In this document: positions 26,192-35,033 of the stretch, one piece after another
Layout: every line of letters starts with the position of its first letter
How positions within the stretch are numbered: the first letter of the stretch is position 1
The notes under the pieces: model-generated
What the model saw: the letters and a program-made list of their open reading frames with translations, nothing else
What the model was told of the DNA's origin: nothing
Database searches by the model: none
Translations under genes and position numbers: made by a program
Assembly (NCBI GenBank): GCA_964654995.1
Contig: CAZZKF010000001.1
Coordinates: 108,986 to 172,985, forward strand
Reading direction: 5' to 3'
DNA length: 64,000 nt
Source: CAZZKF01 sp964654995
Lineage (GTDB): Bacteria; Pseudomonadota; Alphaproteobacteria; CAZZKF01

Positions 26192-27301
26192 CTACTCGTC
26201 GTCCCACTGCACCAGCCGCAGGAACCCGAGGCCCTGATCGCCGCCGCCGGGAAGCAGGATATTGCCGCGGTGATCGAGTTCGTCCGTCCCGTAGATGGCA
26301 ATGTCGTTCATCGCCCCGCCGAGATAGACCTCGCTGCCGTCGGACGCCATGTTCAGGTTGTAGTAGGTGTGCTCCACCGGCACCCGCTGAATGACCTCGG
26401 CCTTGTCGATGTCGATCTTGGTGAGCTGGAGATAGACCCCGAACACCTCGTTGCGGCGCGCCGGATTGAGGGCGAAGGTAAAGGTGATCGGGCCACCGCG
26501 CTCGTAATCCAGCAGCCTGATCTTGCCGCTGGCGAGATCCTGGATGACCAGCCCCGACACCCAGGCCTGGGGATCGCTCAGATCCATGTCGGTGCGCGGC
26601 GCCACATAGCCGGCGACATAGATGCCGGTGGTCTCATAGGCCAGCCACATGTTGAGGGCATCCGGCTTGCCCATGTTCGGGCGTTCCCAGCTTCGCAGCT
26701 TGAAGGTGTCGAGCCGGGCGCCGGTCTTGGGATCGAGGGTGTAATAGTCGTAGCCATAGGCGTACAGCCGCTTGCCGTCCGGCGAGGTCATCATCTGGAA
26801 AATCCCGCGCGGCGCCGGAAAGCTGCGAATTGGCTTGGCATCGAGCCCGGCGCCGGTGTCGTAAACGGCGATGCGGGTGTCCAGCACCTGATATTCGGCC
26901 GGCAGCAAACGCACCCGCGACTGATGCACGAACACCTCTTTTCCGTCGTCGCTGACCGCCAGGGCCGAGTTGGTGCGCACCCGCACGTTGCCTTCGTCCA
27001 TGTCGGCGCGGAACACCTGCTCGCCGGTGGTCAGGTCGATGCCGGCGATGCTGCCGAGGTGGTTGGTCAGCACATAAGCGATCTTGCCGTTGGGCGGAAC
27101 GGTGACGGTGATCGGCGCGCCGTCACCGGGGATCGGGATCGAGCGCACCACCTCGCGCGCCTTGGGATCGATCAGATGAATGGTGTTGGGATTGGTCACC
27201 GCCACCAGATAGTCCCGGGCCAGGGCCGGCACCTGCCAGGCGGCGATCGCCAGCCCGATGCCGAGGACCCGAAGCGTCCGGTGGACTGCCAGTCTGCCCA
27301 T
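26192..27301 (-). CDS. qhpB: quinohemoprotein amine dehydrogenase beta subunit
   Basis: 369 residues: a signal peptide ending near ALA-RD, then a seven-bladed beta-propeller with YncE-like repeats (TNPNTIHLIDPKAREVVRSI, NGKIAYVLTNHLGSIAGIDL, SPDGKRLYAYGYDYYTLDP, SDGSEVYLGGAMNDIAIY). This is the beta subunit of the periplasmic CTQ enzyme, which with the alpha and gamma subunits oxidises primary aliphatic amines. ATG 27301 follows GGAGACGGGA; longer in-frame starts would overlap the gamma gene. It lies 28 bp after qhpC. On its own a propeller would be ambiguous, but the two neighbours make the call firm. Confidence 0.92.
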   Translation of the reverse strand: MGRLAVHRTLRVLGIGLAIAAWQVPALARDYLVAVTNPNTIHLIDPKAREVVRSIPIPGDGAPITVTVPPNGKIAYVLTNHLGSIAGIDLTTGEQVFRADMDEGNVRVRTNSALAVSDDGKEVFVHQSRVRLLPAEYQVLDTRIAVYDTGAGLDAKPIRSFPAPRGIFQMMTSPDGKRLYAYGYDYYTLDPKTGARLDTFKLRSWERPNMGKPDALNMWLAYETTGIYVAGYVAPRTDMDLSDPQAWVSGLVIQDLASGKIRLLDYERGGPITFTFALNPARRNEVFGVYLQLTKIDIDKAEVIQRVPVEHTYYNLNMASDGSEVYLGGAMNDIAIYGTDELDHRGNILLPGGGDQGLGFLRLVQWDDE

Positions 27302-27329
27302 TCCCGTCTCCTTTCCTGCCGCCCCGCGC

Positions 27330-27650
27330 TCAGCGCTTGGGGAACACCGATTGCAGAAGCCGCCAGTCGCCCTGGGCCGAATCCGCACCCTCGTGCCAAT
27401 CGGGGTAGGTGTTGACCGTATCCGGCACCTGCGCCGGCCACCAGCAGGGATCGGAACAGCCGTAAAGATCGGCTTCCATCGGCTGACACAGCGAGGCGAC
27501 GCCGCCGAACGGGTCGACCTCCCATCCGGGGTCGAAGGTGGTGCTGCACCCGGCCACCGTCTGCATCGCCAGAACCTCTTCCGCGCGGCCTTCCTCGGCC
27601 GCCTTTTGAAGCAGCTTTGCCTTGCGGTTCAGGGGCTTGAGTTTCTTCAT
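27330..27650 (-). CDS. qhpC: quinohemoprotein amine dehydrogenase gamma subunit (CTQ carrier)
   Basis: 106 residues, of which the first 28 are the expected leader. With an offset of 28 every modified residue of the Pseudomonas/Paracoccus gamma subunit is present: Cys65 and Trp71 for cysteine tryptophylquinone (37/43), and the thioether pairs Cys35-Glu44 (7-16), Cys55-Asp61 (27-33) and Cys69-Asp77 (41-49). It has no Sec or Tat signal, as in the family, where a dedicated route exports it after modification. GGGAGG lies before the ATG. The radical SAM maturase gene qhpD that makes these thioethers is not in the operon. Confidence 0.96.
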   Translation of the reverse strand: MKKLKPLNRKAKLLQKAAEEGRAEEVLAMQTVAGCSTTFDPGWEVDPFGGVASLCQPMEADLYGCSDPCWWPAQVPDTVNTYPDWHEGADSAQGDWRLLQSVFPKR

Positions 27651-27692
27651 GGCAATTACCTCCCGGCCTTTCCCGGTCTGCCTCGGGGGTGC

Positions 27693-29345
27693 TTAACGGA
27701 TCGCCGGCCGCACCCAGCGCTGGACGGTGACGATCAGATGGGCGCTGCCGGAAACCGTCCGCTCGCCATCTTCGACCGCCGCCTCGACCTTCAGATTGCC
27801 GACATTGTTCGTCGCCCGATTGTATTTGGCCCGGGCCTCGTTGGGCCCTGGATCGGCGGGAACGAAATACCCGCTCTCGGTGATCTTGCCGGCGAATTCG
27901 ACGTCGTGATTGGCCGCCGCCGCCTGATTGAACGGGGCAACCGACCAGCGGGCCGGGAAGCTCCCCAGCCGGATATCATCATCTGTCCCGGCCTTGCCGT
28001 CGGCGCCGTTGAGATAGCCGACCGCAGTGAACTGGGCGCCGATCTTGCGGGTCAGGCCGCCACCGCCACCCAGCCGGGCGATGGCTTCCGCCGGCTCGAC
28101 GCGGATGGCATCGATCTGGCGATAGACGGCAAACAGATCATCGGCGCGTGCCGCGCCGATGACGACGCTGCGCCGGCCCGGCTTGGCGCCGGCGTCCACG
28201 CGCACCCGGACGGTGACCGCCTCGGGCGTTGTGGCAACCGTTTCGAGCACGTCGATGCCGGGCCCGAGATCGGCTTCACCCTCGAGGCCGAAGCCATGGA
28301 CGGTCAAGGTCGTTTCGGTGCCGGCCCGCACATAGGGGGGCTCGACGGCGACGATTGCCGTTGCACCCGGGGTCTCACGCACCGCCCGCAGGCGGGCCCC
28401 GCGCTCGTCTGCGTCTGCCGGGAACCAGCGCCCTTCAAGCCTGTTGCCGTCTTCCGAGAGCGCGAAGACCTCGTTGATCCGTTCGTCCCCGAGCGTCGTG
28501 CTGCCGCGCCATTCATAGCCGGTGTAAACAATGCCACTGCCGCTGCCGGTGACGGTCGTGCCGTCGGCATAGGCGAGCTGATAGCTGACCGCATAGCGAT
28601 CGCCGCCCTGCGCCTGGATGATGGCGGTTCCGGTATAGCGGCTCTTGCCGAAGCGTTCGCCGGCGATCCGCCAGGTGCCCGAGAGGTCGGCCTTGGGATG
28701 CGCTTTCCAGCTCGTCCAGGCCTTGGTCTCGAAGGGATAGAGCACGTCGAGGCGGATCGGAATCTTGTCTCGAATGATGTCCCAGTAATTCTCCTCGCTG
28801 CGGGCCTTTTCCTGGTACTCCATGGTCGGGTACTGGCCCAGGTGGGTATGCGACAGCTTGCGCCATTCATCCTCGTCGCGGCGCTGCAGGGCGACCCGTG
28901 CATAGGTGTGGCAGCGCCCGCACATGAGGTTGATGTCCTCGTCCTCGGGCTCCTCGATGCGGTTGTAGTCCTGTTCCAGCGCATAGCGCCACGGTGCCGT
29001 CTCCGACGGCGCCAGGCCCTGGGCATCCGAGAGATATTTGACCATCGCCCGGCGCTCGTCATCGCTGAATTCGACGCCATGCCAGATGGTCATGCGGGTC
29101 AGCGTCATGTTCCAGCCTTCGGGTGTCTTGCGCATGTTGGAGATGCGCTCGAACCCGCCGCCTTCGAGCGGCCGGTGGCACGATGCGCAGCGCTCGACAA
29201 TCACCTCCGGGCCGCTTGACGGTGCCGCAGCGGCCATTTCAGCCGGCGTCTCGGATTCCGGAAACACGCCGGCCACCCAGGCCAGGGCGAACGGAACCGC
29301 CGTGGCCAATATCGCGATCAGAAATCGGCGCAAGTTCGCTGTCAT
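27693..29345 (-). CDS. qhpA: quinohemoprotein amine dehydrogenase alpha subunit, di-haem
   Basis: 550 residues. Signal peptide about 1-27, then a di-haem cytochrome c domain with CASCH at 53-57 and CGRCH at 142-146, followed by the beta-sandwich domains typical of this subunit. It relays electrons from CTQ of the gamma subunit to an external carrier. ATG 29345 is chosen because it starts the signal peptide (TANLRRFLIAILATAVPFA); the frame stays open 58 codons upstream without a plausible start. Only 42 bp separate its stop from qhpC, so the usual intervening qhpD is missing. Confidence 0.95.
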   Translation of the reverse strand: MTANLRRFLIAILATAVPFALAWVAGVFPESETPAEMAAAAPSSGPEVIVERCASCHRPLEGGGFERISNMRKTPEGWNMTLTRMTIWHGVEFSDDERRAMVKYLSDAQGLAPSETAPWRYALEQDYNRIEEPEDEDINLMCGRCHTYARVALQRRDEDEWRKLSHTHLGQYPTMEYQEKARSEENYWDIIRDKIPIRLDVLYPFETKAWTSWKAHPKADLSGTWRIAGERFGKSRYTGTAIIQAQGGDRYAVSYQLAYADGTTVTGSGSGIVYTGYEWRGSTTLGDERINEVFALSEDGNRLEGRWFPADADERGARLRAVRETPGATAIVAVEPPYVRAGTETTLTVHGFGLEGEADLGPGIDVLETVATTPEAVTVRVRVDAGAKPGRRSVVIGAARADDLFAVYRQIDAIRVEPAEAIARLGGGGGLTRKIGAQFTAVGYLNGADGKAGTDDDIRLGSFPARWSVAPFNQAAAANHDVEFAGKITESGYFVPADPGPNEARAKYNRATNNVGNLKVEAAVEDGERTVSGSAHLIVTVQRWVRPAIR

Positions 29346-29657
29346 GAAATTTCCCGCAAGGCGGCCCCGACCCTGGTGTCTGAACGACGAGGTCACAATC
29401 CCCGGGCACCATTGTAACGACTTGTGGCGCGGCCACGCCACAGAAAACCGCGATCCCGATACCAAAGAATAAGGGGTCCGGGCCGGCCGCCGGCCGCAGG
29501 GACGAGCCGGTGCGATCACGCTCGAAGCCGAAACTTCGGCCGTTCGCCTTGTCGGCTGGCGCTCGATTGGCCGCGGTTTCCGATCGCGAAATGAACTTGC
29601 GATATTGTCAGTCGCGAGCTTTAATTGATCTGATGCGGGGTGTCATAGCGCAATTAA
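29346..29657. promoter_or_regulatory. divergent control region between qhpA and the P460-family gene, with two palindromes
   Basis: No gene is visible in these 312 bp. TGTGGCG-N6-CGCCACA at 29423-29442 is a perfect 7-bp inverted repeat, 78 bp before qhpA. GCCGAA-AC-TTCGGC at 29527-29540 is a second perfect dyad. Either may bind a regulator of the amine operon or of the rightward genes. The last 60 bp before the P460-family start are AT-richer. Confidence 0.45.
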
Positions 29658-30365
29658 ATGTCTGATTTGCACGCGAATCTGTCGAAAGTGACAGCATCGT
29701 GGGAGTTTTTGCGGTGGTGTTCCTCGCTCCGCCAGTGCATTGGTGCGGCGATGGTCTTGCTGATTGGTGCGGCAGTGACCGGAGCCGGCGTGATGCCGGC
29801 GCAGGCCGGTGCATCCCCGGCCGCGATGACCGAGGCCGAGTTGAGCGACGAGACAGCGGCGGCGCTTTATCGGGAAATTTCCGCCCGGATGTACGACGGC
29901 TACCGAAAGTCGGGAAATGCTACGGCGGGCATTTACTTCAAGTGGCAGCGCTACAACCGGGTGCCCTTCGTTTCGGCCACCCATGGCGGCCTTTACGTCA
30001 ATGTCTATGCCAATGCGATCGCCAGGCGCTATGGCCGGTTCGAGCGGGCCGGGCCGATGCCGGTGGGCGCGATCATTGCCAAGGACGGTTTCGAAGTGAC
30101 GGCCGACGGGGAAGTCCGGCCGGGGCCACTGGTGCTCATGGAAAAGATGCCGGCGGGTTCCAGTTTGGAGACCGGCGACTGGCGTTATACGGTAATCTTC
30201 GCGGATGGCAGGATCCACGACCAACTCGATCCGGACACCCGGGCCAGGGTCGCCTTTTGTGCCGAATGCCATGGCGCCGTCAGCGATCAGGACTGCCTGT
30301 TCTTTATCCCGGAGCGATATCGAATTGCCGCCCGCGAATCCGAGCCGGCAGGGCGGAGCGAATAA
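29658..30365 (+). CDS. cytochrome P460 family protein
   Basis: 235 residues. Hydrophobic residues 30-50 form a signal peptide after a long N-terminal stretch; a shorter start at 29751 is possible. One haem motif CAECH at 201-205 lies near the C-terminus, as usual for the P460 fold, and the beta-rich middle (GIYFKWQRYNRVPF, GGLYVNVYAN, WRYTVIFADGRIHD) matches. Family members either oxidise hydroxylamine through a lysine-haem cross-link or act on NO or simply carry electrons. Lys95 is one candidate cross-link residue, not confirmed. It is divergent from the CTQ dehydrogenase operon and might serve its electron transfer (inference). Confidence 0.82.
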   Translation: MSDLHANLSKVTASWEFLRWCSSLRQCIGAAMVLLIGAAVTGAGVMPAQAGASPAAMTEAELSDETAAALYREISARMYDGYRKSGNATAGIYFKWQRYNRVPFVSATHGGLYVNVYANAIARRYGRFERAGPMPVGAIIAKDGFEVTADGEVRPGPLVLMEKMPAGSSLETGDWRYTVIFADGRIHDQLDPDTRARVAFCAECHGAVSDQDCLFFIPERYRIAARESEPAGRSE

Positions 30366-30383
30366 CCAGCGAAAGAGAAGGCC

Positions 30384-30806
30384 ATGACCGATCAGACACC
30401 GAATTTCTCAGGGCTCAACATTCTGCACACCATGCTGCGGGTGCGCGATCTCGACAAGACGCTGGACTTCTATACCCGCGTCCTGGGCATGCGCCTGCTG
30501 CGCCGCATCGATTTCGAAGAGGCCCGTTTCACCCTTGCCTTTGTCGGCTATCAGGATTTCGAGCGCGGCAATCACATCGAGTTCACCCACAACTGGGACC
30601 ATGCCGAGCCCTATGAGCTGGGCGATGCCTTCGGCCATCTGGCGCTGGCGGTTCCCGATGTCTACGGTTTCTGCGAATGGCTGGCGAGCCAGGATGTGGA
30701 CATCACCCGGCCGCCGGGACCGATGAAGCACGGCGGGCCGGTGATGGCCTTCATCCGCGATCCCGACGGTTATGCCATCGAACTGGTGCAGCTGGACACC
30801 GAATAG
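30384..30806 (+). CDS. gloA: lactoylglutathione lyase (glyoxalase I)
   Basis: 140 residues, the vicinal-oxygen-chelate fold. Metal ligands are in place: His15, Glu66, His85 and Glu133. It converts the hemithioacetal of glutathione and methylglyoxal to lactoylglutathione in the cytosol. It starts 18 bp after the P460-family stop with GAAAGAGAAGG before the ATG, so they are probably co-transcribed. Its place between an amine oxidation operon and an aldehyde dehydrogenase suggests protection from reactive aldehydes, for instance methylglyoxal from aminoacetone (inference). Confidence 0.93.
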   Translation: MTDQTPNFSGLNILHTMLRVRDLDKTLDFYTRVLGMRLLRRIDFEEARFTLAFVGYQDFERGNHIEFTHNWDHAEPYELGDAFGHLALAVPDVYGFCEWLASQDVDITRPPGPMKHGGPVMAFIRDPDGYAIELVQLDTE

Positions 30807-30935
30807 GCGAACGCGCCACCGATCCCCCCTCCTACGCTTTGGTCTAATATGAGGGCGCTCGCCCGCGTGGTACCTTATTCCCTGTTATAGGGATGACTCG
30901 GCGACTGCCGGACAGCCAACGCGGGGAGGGTGAGG

Positions 30936-32444
30936 ATGACTGCACTGCGCAACGATCTTGGGTCTTTGCACGAGGCCAGCCGGGAGTTCCTGTCGGAGCC
31001 CCGCAAAATGCTGATTGGCGATGCCTGGGTGGATGCCGCCTCGGGCAAGAGCTTTCCGGTCATCGACCCATCGTCGGGCGAGGAAATCGCTCGGGTTCCG
31101 GAAGGCGAAGCGGAAGATATCGACCGCGCCGTCAAGGCGGCCCGCGCCGCCTTCGAATCCGGCCCGTGGGCGGATGTGAAACCGGCGGAGCGCGAGCGCC
31201 TGTTGTGGCGGCTCGCCGAGCTGATCGAGGAAAACGCCGACGAGCTGGCCGAGCTGGAAAGCGTCGATAACGGCAAGTCGGTGATGTTTGCCCGCATGGG
31301 CGACGTCAGCCTGGCGGTCTCCTACGTCCGCTATATCGCCGGCTGGGCAACCAAGATTCACGGCAAGACCATCGAGGCAACGATTCCCTTCGTGCCCGAC
31401 GGCAAGTTTTTCAGCTATGCGGCACGCGAACCGGTCGGCGTGGTCGGCGCCATCGTGCCGTGGAATTTTCCGCTGGTGATGGCGGTCTGGAAGCTCGGGC
31501 CGGCGCTGGCGACCGGCTGCACGATCGTGCTCAAGCCGGCCGAGGAAACGCCGCTGACCGCGCTGCGGCTGGGCGAGCTGGTGCAGGAAGCCGGATACCC
31601 GGACGGCGTCGTCAACATCGTCACCGGCTATGGCGAGACCGCCGGTGCCGCCCTGGTGGCGCATCCGGATGTCGACAAGATCGCGTTCACCGGCTCGACC
31701 GAAGTCGGCAAGCTGATCGGCAAGTCGGCGATGGACACGATGAAGCTGATCTCGCTGGAGTGCGGCGGCAAGTCGCCGGTGATCGTGCTCGATGACGCCG
31801 ACATTGGGGCGGCGGTCGAGGGAGCGGCCAACGCCATCTTCTTCAATCACGGGCAGGTGTGCACGGCCGGCTCGCGGCTGTATGTCCACAAGCGCCTCTT
31901 CGATGAGGTTACCCAGGGCGTCGCCGAGATCGCCAAGAGCATCAAGCTGGGCCCGGGATTGAGCCCGGAGACCCAGATGGGGCCGCTGGTCTCGGAAAAG
32001 CAGAAGGAGCGGGTGTGCAACTATATCAATTCGGGGCTGGCCCAGGGTGCCCGGGCTCTGGCGGGCGGCCATGCCCTGGATGAGCCCGGCTACTATGTCG
32101 AGCCGACGGTCTTCGTTGACGCCAGCGAGGACATGCGCATCGTCCAGGAAGAAATCTTCGGCCCCGTCCTGGTGGCCATGGCGTTCGAGGACCTTGACGA
32201 GGTTGCCGCCAAGGCCAACGACACCATCTACGGCCTGGCGGCCAGCATCTGGAGCCGGGATGTCAGCAAGATTCATCGCCTGATCCCCAAGATCAAGGCC
32301 GGGACCGTTTGGGTCAACTGCCACAATTTACTGGACAATGCGGTTCCCTTCGGCGGCTACAAGCAGTCGGGGCTGGGCCGCGAGATGGGAGAGGAGGTGC
32401 TCAACCTGTATACCCAGACCAAGTCGGTCATCATGGCGATCTAG
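30936..32444 (+). CDS. NAD(P)-dependent aldehyde dehydrogenase
   Basis: 502 residues, ALDH superfamily (PF00171). Catalytic Cys309 in GQVCTAGSRL, general base Glu275 in LECGGKSP, and the VPWNFPL oxyanion asparagine are all present, as is the C-terminal PFGGYKQSGLGREMG. It would oxidise the aldehyde left after oxidative deamination to the acid. The ATG at 30936 with GGGAGGG upstream is preferred over the GTG six bases before. Sequence resembles betaine/phenylacetaldehyde-type members; the precise substrate is open. Confidence 0.94.
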   Translation: MTALRNDLGSLHEASREFLSEPRKMLIGDAWVDAASGKSFPVIDPSSGEEIARVPEGEAEDIDRAVKAARAAFESGPWADVKPAERERLLWRLAELIEENADELAELESVDNGKSVMFARMGDVSLAVSYVRYIAGWATKIHGKTIEATIPFVPDGKFFSYAAREPVGVVGAIVPWNFPLVMAVWKLGPALATGCTIVLKPAEETPLTALRLGELVQEAGYPDGVVNIVTGYGETAGAALVAHPDVDKIAFTGSTEVGKLIGKSAMDTMKLISLECGGKSPVIVLDDADIGAAVEGAANAIFFNHGQVCTAGSRLYVHKRLFDEVTQGVAEIAKSIKLGPGLSPETQMGPLVSEKQKERVCNYINSGLAQGARALAGGHALDEPGYYVEPTVFVDASEDMRIVQEEIFGPVLVAMAFEDLDEVAAKANDTIYGLAASIWSRDVSKIHRLIPKIKAGTVWVNCHNLLDNAVPFGGYKQSGLGREMGEEVLNLYTQTKSVIMAI

Positions 32445-32561
32445 GACCGTCAGGCCGGCGCTCGGCACGCAGGCGTGCCGTATCGGGCTGGGTCGGCGTA
32501 ATCAACAAGGACAATCATTGAGTCCCGGTTGCCGGGGCTCCGAACCAGGGAGAACTTGGGT

Positions 32562-35006
32562 ATGATCACGATTACGGGAGGACAAGGATCGTTGACGTAC
32601 CGAGGCCCGCTGCCGGGCGCGGGATCGCCGTTTCGGGCGATGCTTGCCGGCGCGGCGCTCGGTCTGGTGCTGGCGTGGGCGTCAACCGGCCCGGCCGGGG
32701 CCCAGGACACCCAGGGCGCCAGTGACGAGGAGGTCGCGATCGAGGAAATTGTCGTTACCTCGCAGCGTCGCGCCGAGCGGCTGCAGGATGTGCCGATCAC
32801 CGTCGATGCCTTCGATTACGAGGAACTTGAAAAACAGGATCCGGTCAACCTGTTCGAGGTCGCCAATTTCACCGCCGGCCTGCAGATCAAATCCAGCTAT
32901 TTCGGGCGTAACCCGGTGATCTACATGCGCGGCGTCGGGATCAACGACGTCAATCAGAACTTCCAGGGACCGGTGGCGATCTATTTCGACGACATCTTCA
33001 TGGCCTCGACCATCACTCAGGTCAGCCAGATGTTCGACTTCGAGCGCGTCGAGGTGCTGAAAGGCCCGCAGGGCACGCTGTTCGGGCGCAACACCACGGG
33101 TGGTCTGGTCAGCCTGGTGCCGCGTCTGCCGGACGGCCGGTACGAAGGCTATGCCCAGGTCACCATCGGCGACATCAAGAATTCCAAGAACCTGGACATC
33201 TTCAACGTCGATGCGGCGTTTTCGGTGCCGATCGTCGAGGACAAGCTGTCGGCCCGGTTCGCGGTCCGGGTGAAGAACCGCGACGGCTTTCAGTTCAACA
33301 TCTTCGATCAGCGTGACGACGGGCGGATCGACGATGTTGCCGGGCGTGCCATTCTGCGCTATCAGCCGGACGAGACGCTGGATACCTATGTGACGCTGTT
33401 TTACCGGCGCGGCCGCTCGGACGAGAGCCAGAAAAAACCGCAAGGCCTGTTCAACCGGTCCGATTTCGACGAAAACGGCGTGCCGGTGAATTTCGACGAA
33501 GACGGCAACCCGATCAACACGTTCTGTCCCAACCCGACGCTCGGCGGGCCCAATGCCTGCGCCGACGTGCTCGGCTATGTCGATACCAACGGCCCGCGGA
33601 CGATCAATTCCAATATCGATACGATTCAGGACATCAACGTCTGGGGCGCCAATCTGCACGTCACCAAGACCGGCATCGAGGCCTTCGGCAGCGAGATCGG
33701 CGTCAAGTCGATCACCGGCTACAACTACCACAAGCATATCGGGCTGGAGGACGTGAACACCGATCCCAACGATGTCCTCAACATCAACTGGTACTCGAAG
33801 TTCAATCAAATCAGCCAGGAGCTGCAGGTGTTCTCGGACGGCGCCGGGCCGCTGACCTGGATTCTCGGCGGTCACTTCCAGTTCGAGGACCTGGATGTCG
33901 CCAACATCTTCGATTTCTTCTTCCTCACCGAAGATTTCGGCGGCCCCGGCGTGTTTCTCGATCAGACCTACAAGCAGAAGGTGACCAGCCTGGCCGGCTT
34001 TTTCGATACCACCTACGCGATCACCGATCAGTGGCGGGTGACGGCCGGCGTGCGCCTGACCTACGAGAAGCGCACCTTCGACCGCGCCTCGCTGGCGGTT
34101 GATCCGAGCCTGCCGCTCGATGTCAACCGGCAGGCGCTGACCGATCCGAGCCTGGTGATCTTCCCGTTTGTCACGCGCGCCAAGGAGCGCATCTCGACCA
34201 CCCGTCCGACCTGGCGGTTCGTCACCGATTACCGGCCGACCGAAGACGTGATGCTGTACGTCAGCGTCTCCAAGGGCTTCAAGTCGGGCGGATTTTCCGG
34301 CGGCGGCCTGTTCGATGCCAGCGAGTTCTCGCCGTTCGGTCCGGAGACCCTGATCGCCTATGAGGGCGGCATCAAGTCGAACTGGGCGAACAACCGGGTA
34401 CGTCTGAACGCCAGCACCTACTACTACGACTACAACAACCTGCAGGTGTTCGCCTTCTTCAACAACCCGGAAACCAACACCATCGGCAACTTCACCCAGA
34501 ATGCCTCGAACGCCGAAATCTACGGGGTCGATATCGACTTCACGGCGGTGCCGGTGACCGGGCTCACCGTGCACTTCGGCTCGACCTGGCTGCCGACTGC
34601 CAAGTTCGTCAATTTCCTGACCTTGGATGCCCAGGGCAATCCGGTGGATCTGTCGGGCAACCGCCTGCAGTCGGCGCCCAAGCTCAACTTCAACTGGTTC
34701 GTCGAATACGGCGTGCCGGTGGGCAACGACAGCATCGTGGTGTTCCGGCTCGACGGCTATCACAATTCCAAGATGTTCTTCGAGAACGAGAACCGCGACC
34801 GGGTCAGCACCAAGAATCCGTACAACGTGCTCAATGCCCGGATCACCTTCCAGTACGGCGAGCGCTGGACGATGTCGGTCTGGGTCAAGAACCTGAACGA
34901 CAAGCTGGTTCTGGAAGACGTGCTGCCGCTCGAGGTCATCGGTATCGACCAGGTGACCACCAATGTCCAGCGCCGGTGGGGTCTCGATCTTTCGGCGAGA
35001 TTCTGA
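32562..35006 (+). CDS. TonB-dependent receptor
   Basis: 814 residues, complete. Signal peptide about 1-48 (a long n-region, ends near PAGA-Q), a TonB-box region (IEEIVVTSQRRAERLQDVPI), plug with YMRGVGINDVNQN and FERVEVLKGPQGTLFGRNTTGG, then a 22-strand-type barrel ending with the aromatic terminus LDLSARF needed for outer-membrane insertion. ATG 32562 follows AGGGAG. It is similar in build to the receptor at the left edge of the window. It ends the rightward group P460-gloA-ALDH and is closed by a terminator. Substrate unknown. Confidence 0.94.
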   Translation: MITITGGQGSLTYRGPLPGAGSPFRAMLAGAALGLVLAWASTGPAGAQDTQGASDEEVAIEEIVVTSQRRAERLQDVPITVDAFDYEELEKQDPVNLFEVANFTAGLQIKSSYFGRNPVIYMRGVGINDVNQNFQGPVAIYFDDIFMASTITQVSQMFDFERVEVLKGPQGTLFGRNTTGGLVSLVPRLPDGRYEGYAQVTIGDIKNSKNLDIFNVDAAFSVPIVEDKLSARFAVRVKNRDGFQFNIFDQRDDGRIDDVAGRAILRYQPDETLDTYVTLFYRRGRSDESQKKPQGLFNRSDFDENGVPVNFDEDGNPINTFCPNPTLGGPNACADVLGYVDTNGPRTINSNIDTIQDINVWGANLHVTKTGIEAFGSEIGVKSITGYNYHKHIGLEDVNTDPNDVLNINWYSKFNQISQELQVFSDGAGPLTWILGGHFQFEDLDVANIFDFFFLTEDFGGPGVFLDQTYKQKVTSLAGFFDTTYAITDQWRVTAGVRLTYEKRTFDRASLAVDPSLPLDVNRQALTDPSLVIFPFVTRAKERISTTRPTWRFVTDYRPTEDVMLYVSVSKGFKSGGFSGGGLFDASEFSPFGPETLIAYEGGIKSNWANNRVRLNASTYYYDYNNLQVFAFFNNPETNTIGNFTQNASNAEIYGVDIDFTAVPVTGLTVHFGSTWLPTAKFVNFLTLDAQGNPVDLSGNRLQSAPKLNFNWFVEYGVPVGNDSIVVFRLDGYHNSKMFFENENRDRVSTKNPYNVLNARITFQYGERWTMSVWVKNLNDKLVLEDVLPLEVIGIDQVTTNVQRRWGLDLSARF

Positions 35007-35033
35007 TCGCAGGTCTGACTACGAGGAGTGAAA

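Noticed and set aside
27258..29219. Long open frame on the plus strand opposite qhpA-qhpC-qhpB
   Set aside because: It runs antisense to three well-supported genes and has no domain-like sequence; GC-rich codons on one strand open the opposite frames.
30876..30893. Resemblance to a homing-endonuclease (I-SceI-like) site, ATTCCCTGTTATAGGGAT
   Set aside because: Only part of the site matches and no endonuclease gene or intron is present.
32682..34763. 693-codon minus-strand frame opposite the TonB-dependent receptor
   Set aside because: Shadow of the receptor gene; the plus-strand product has all family motifs.
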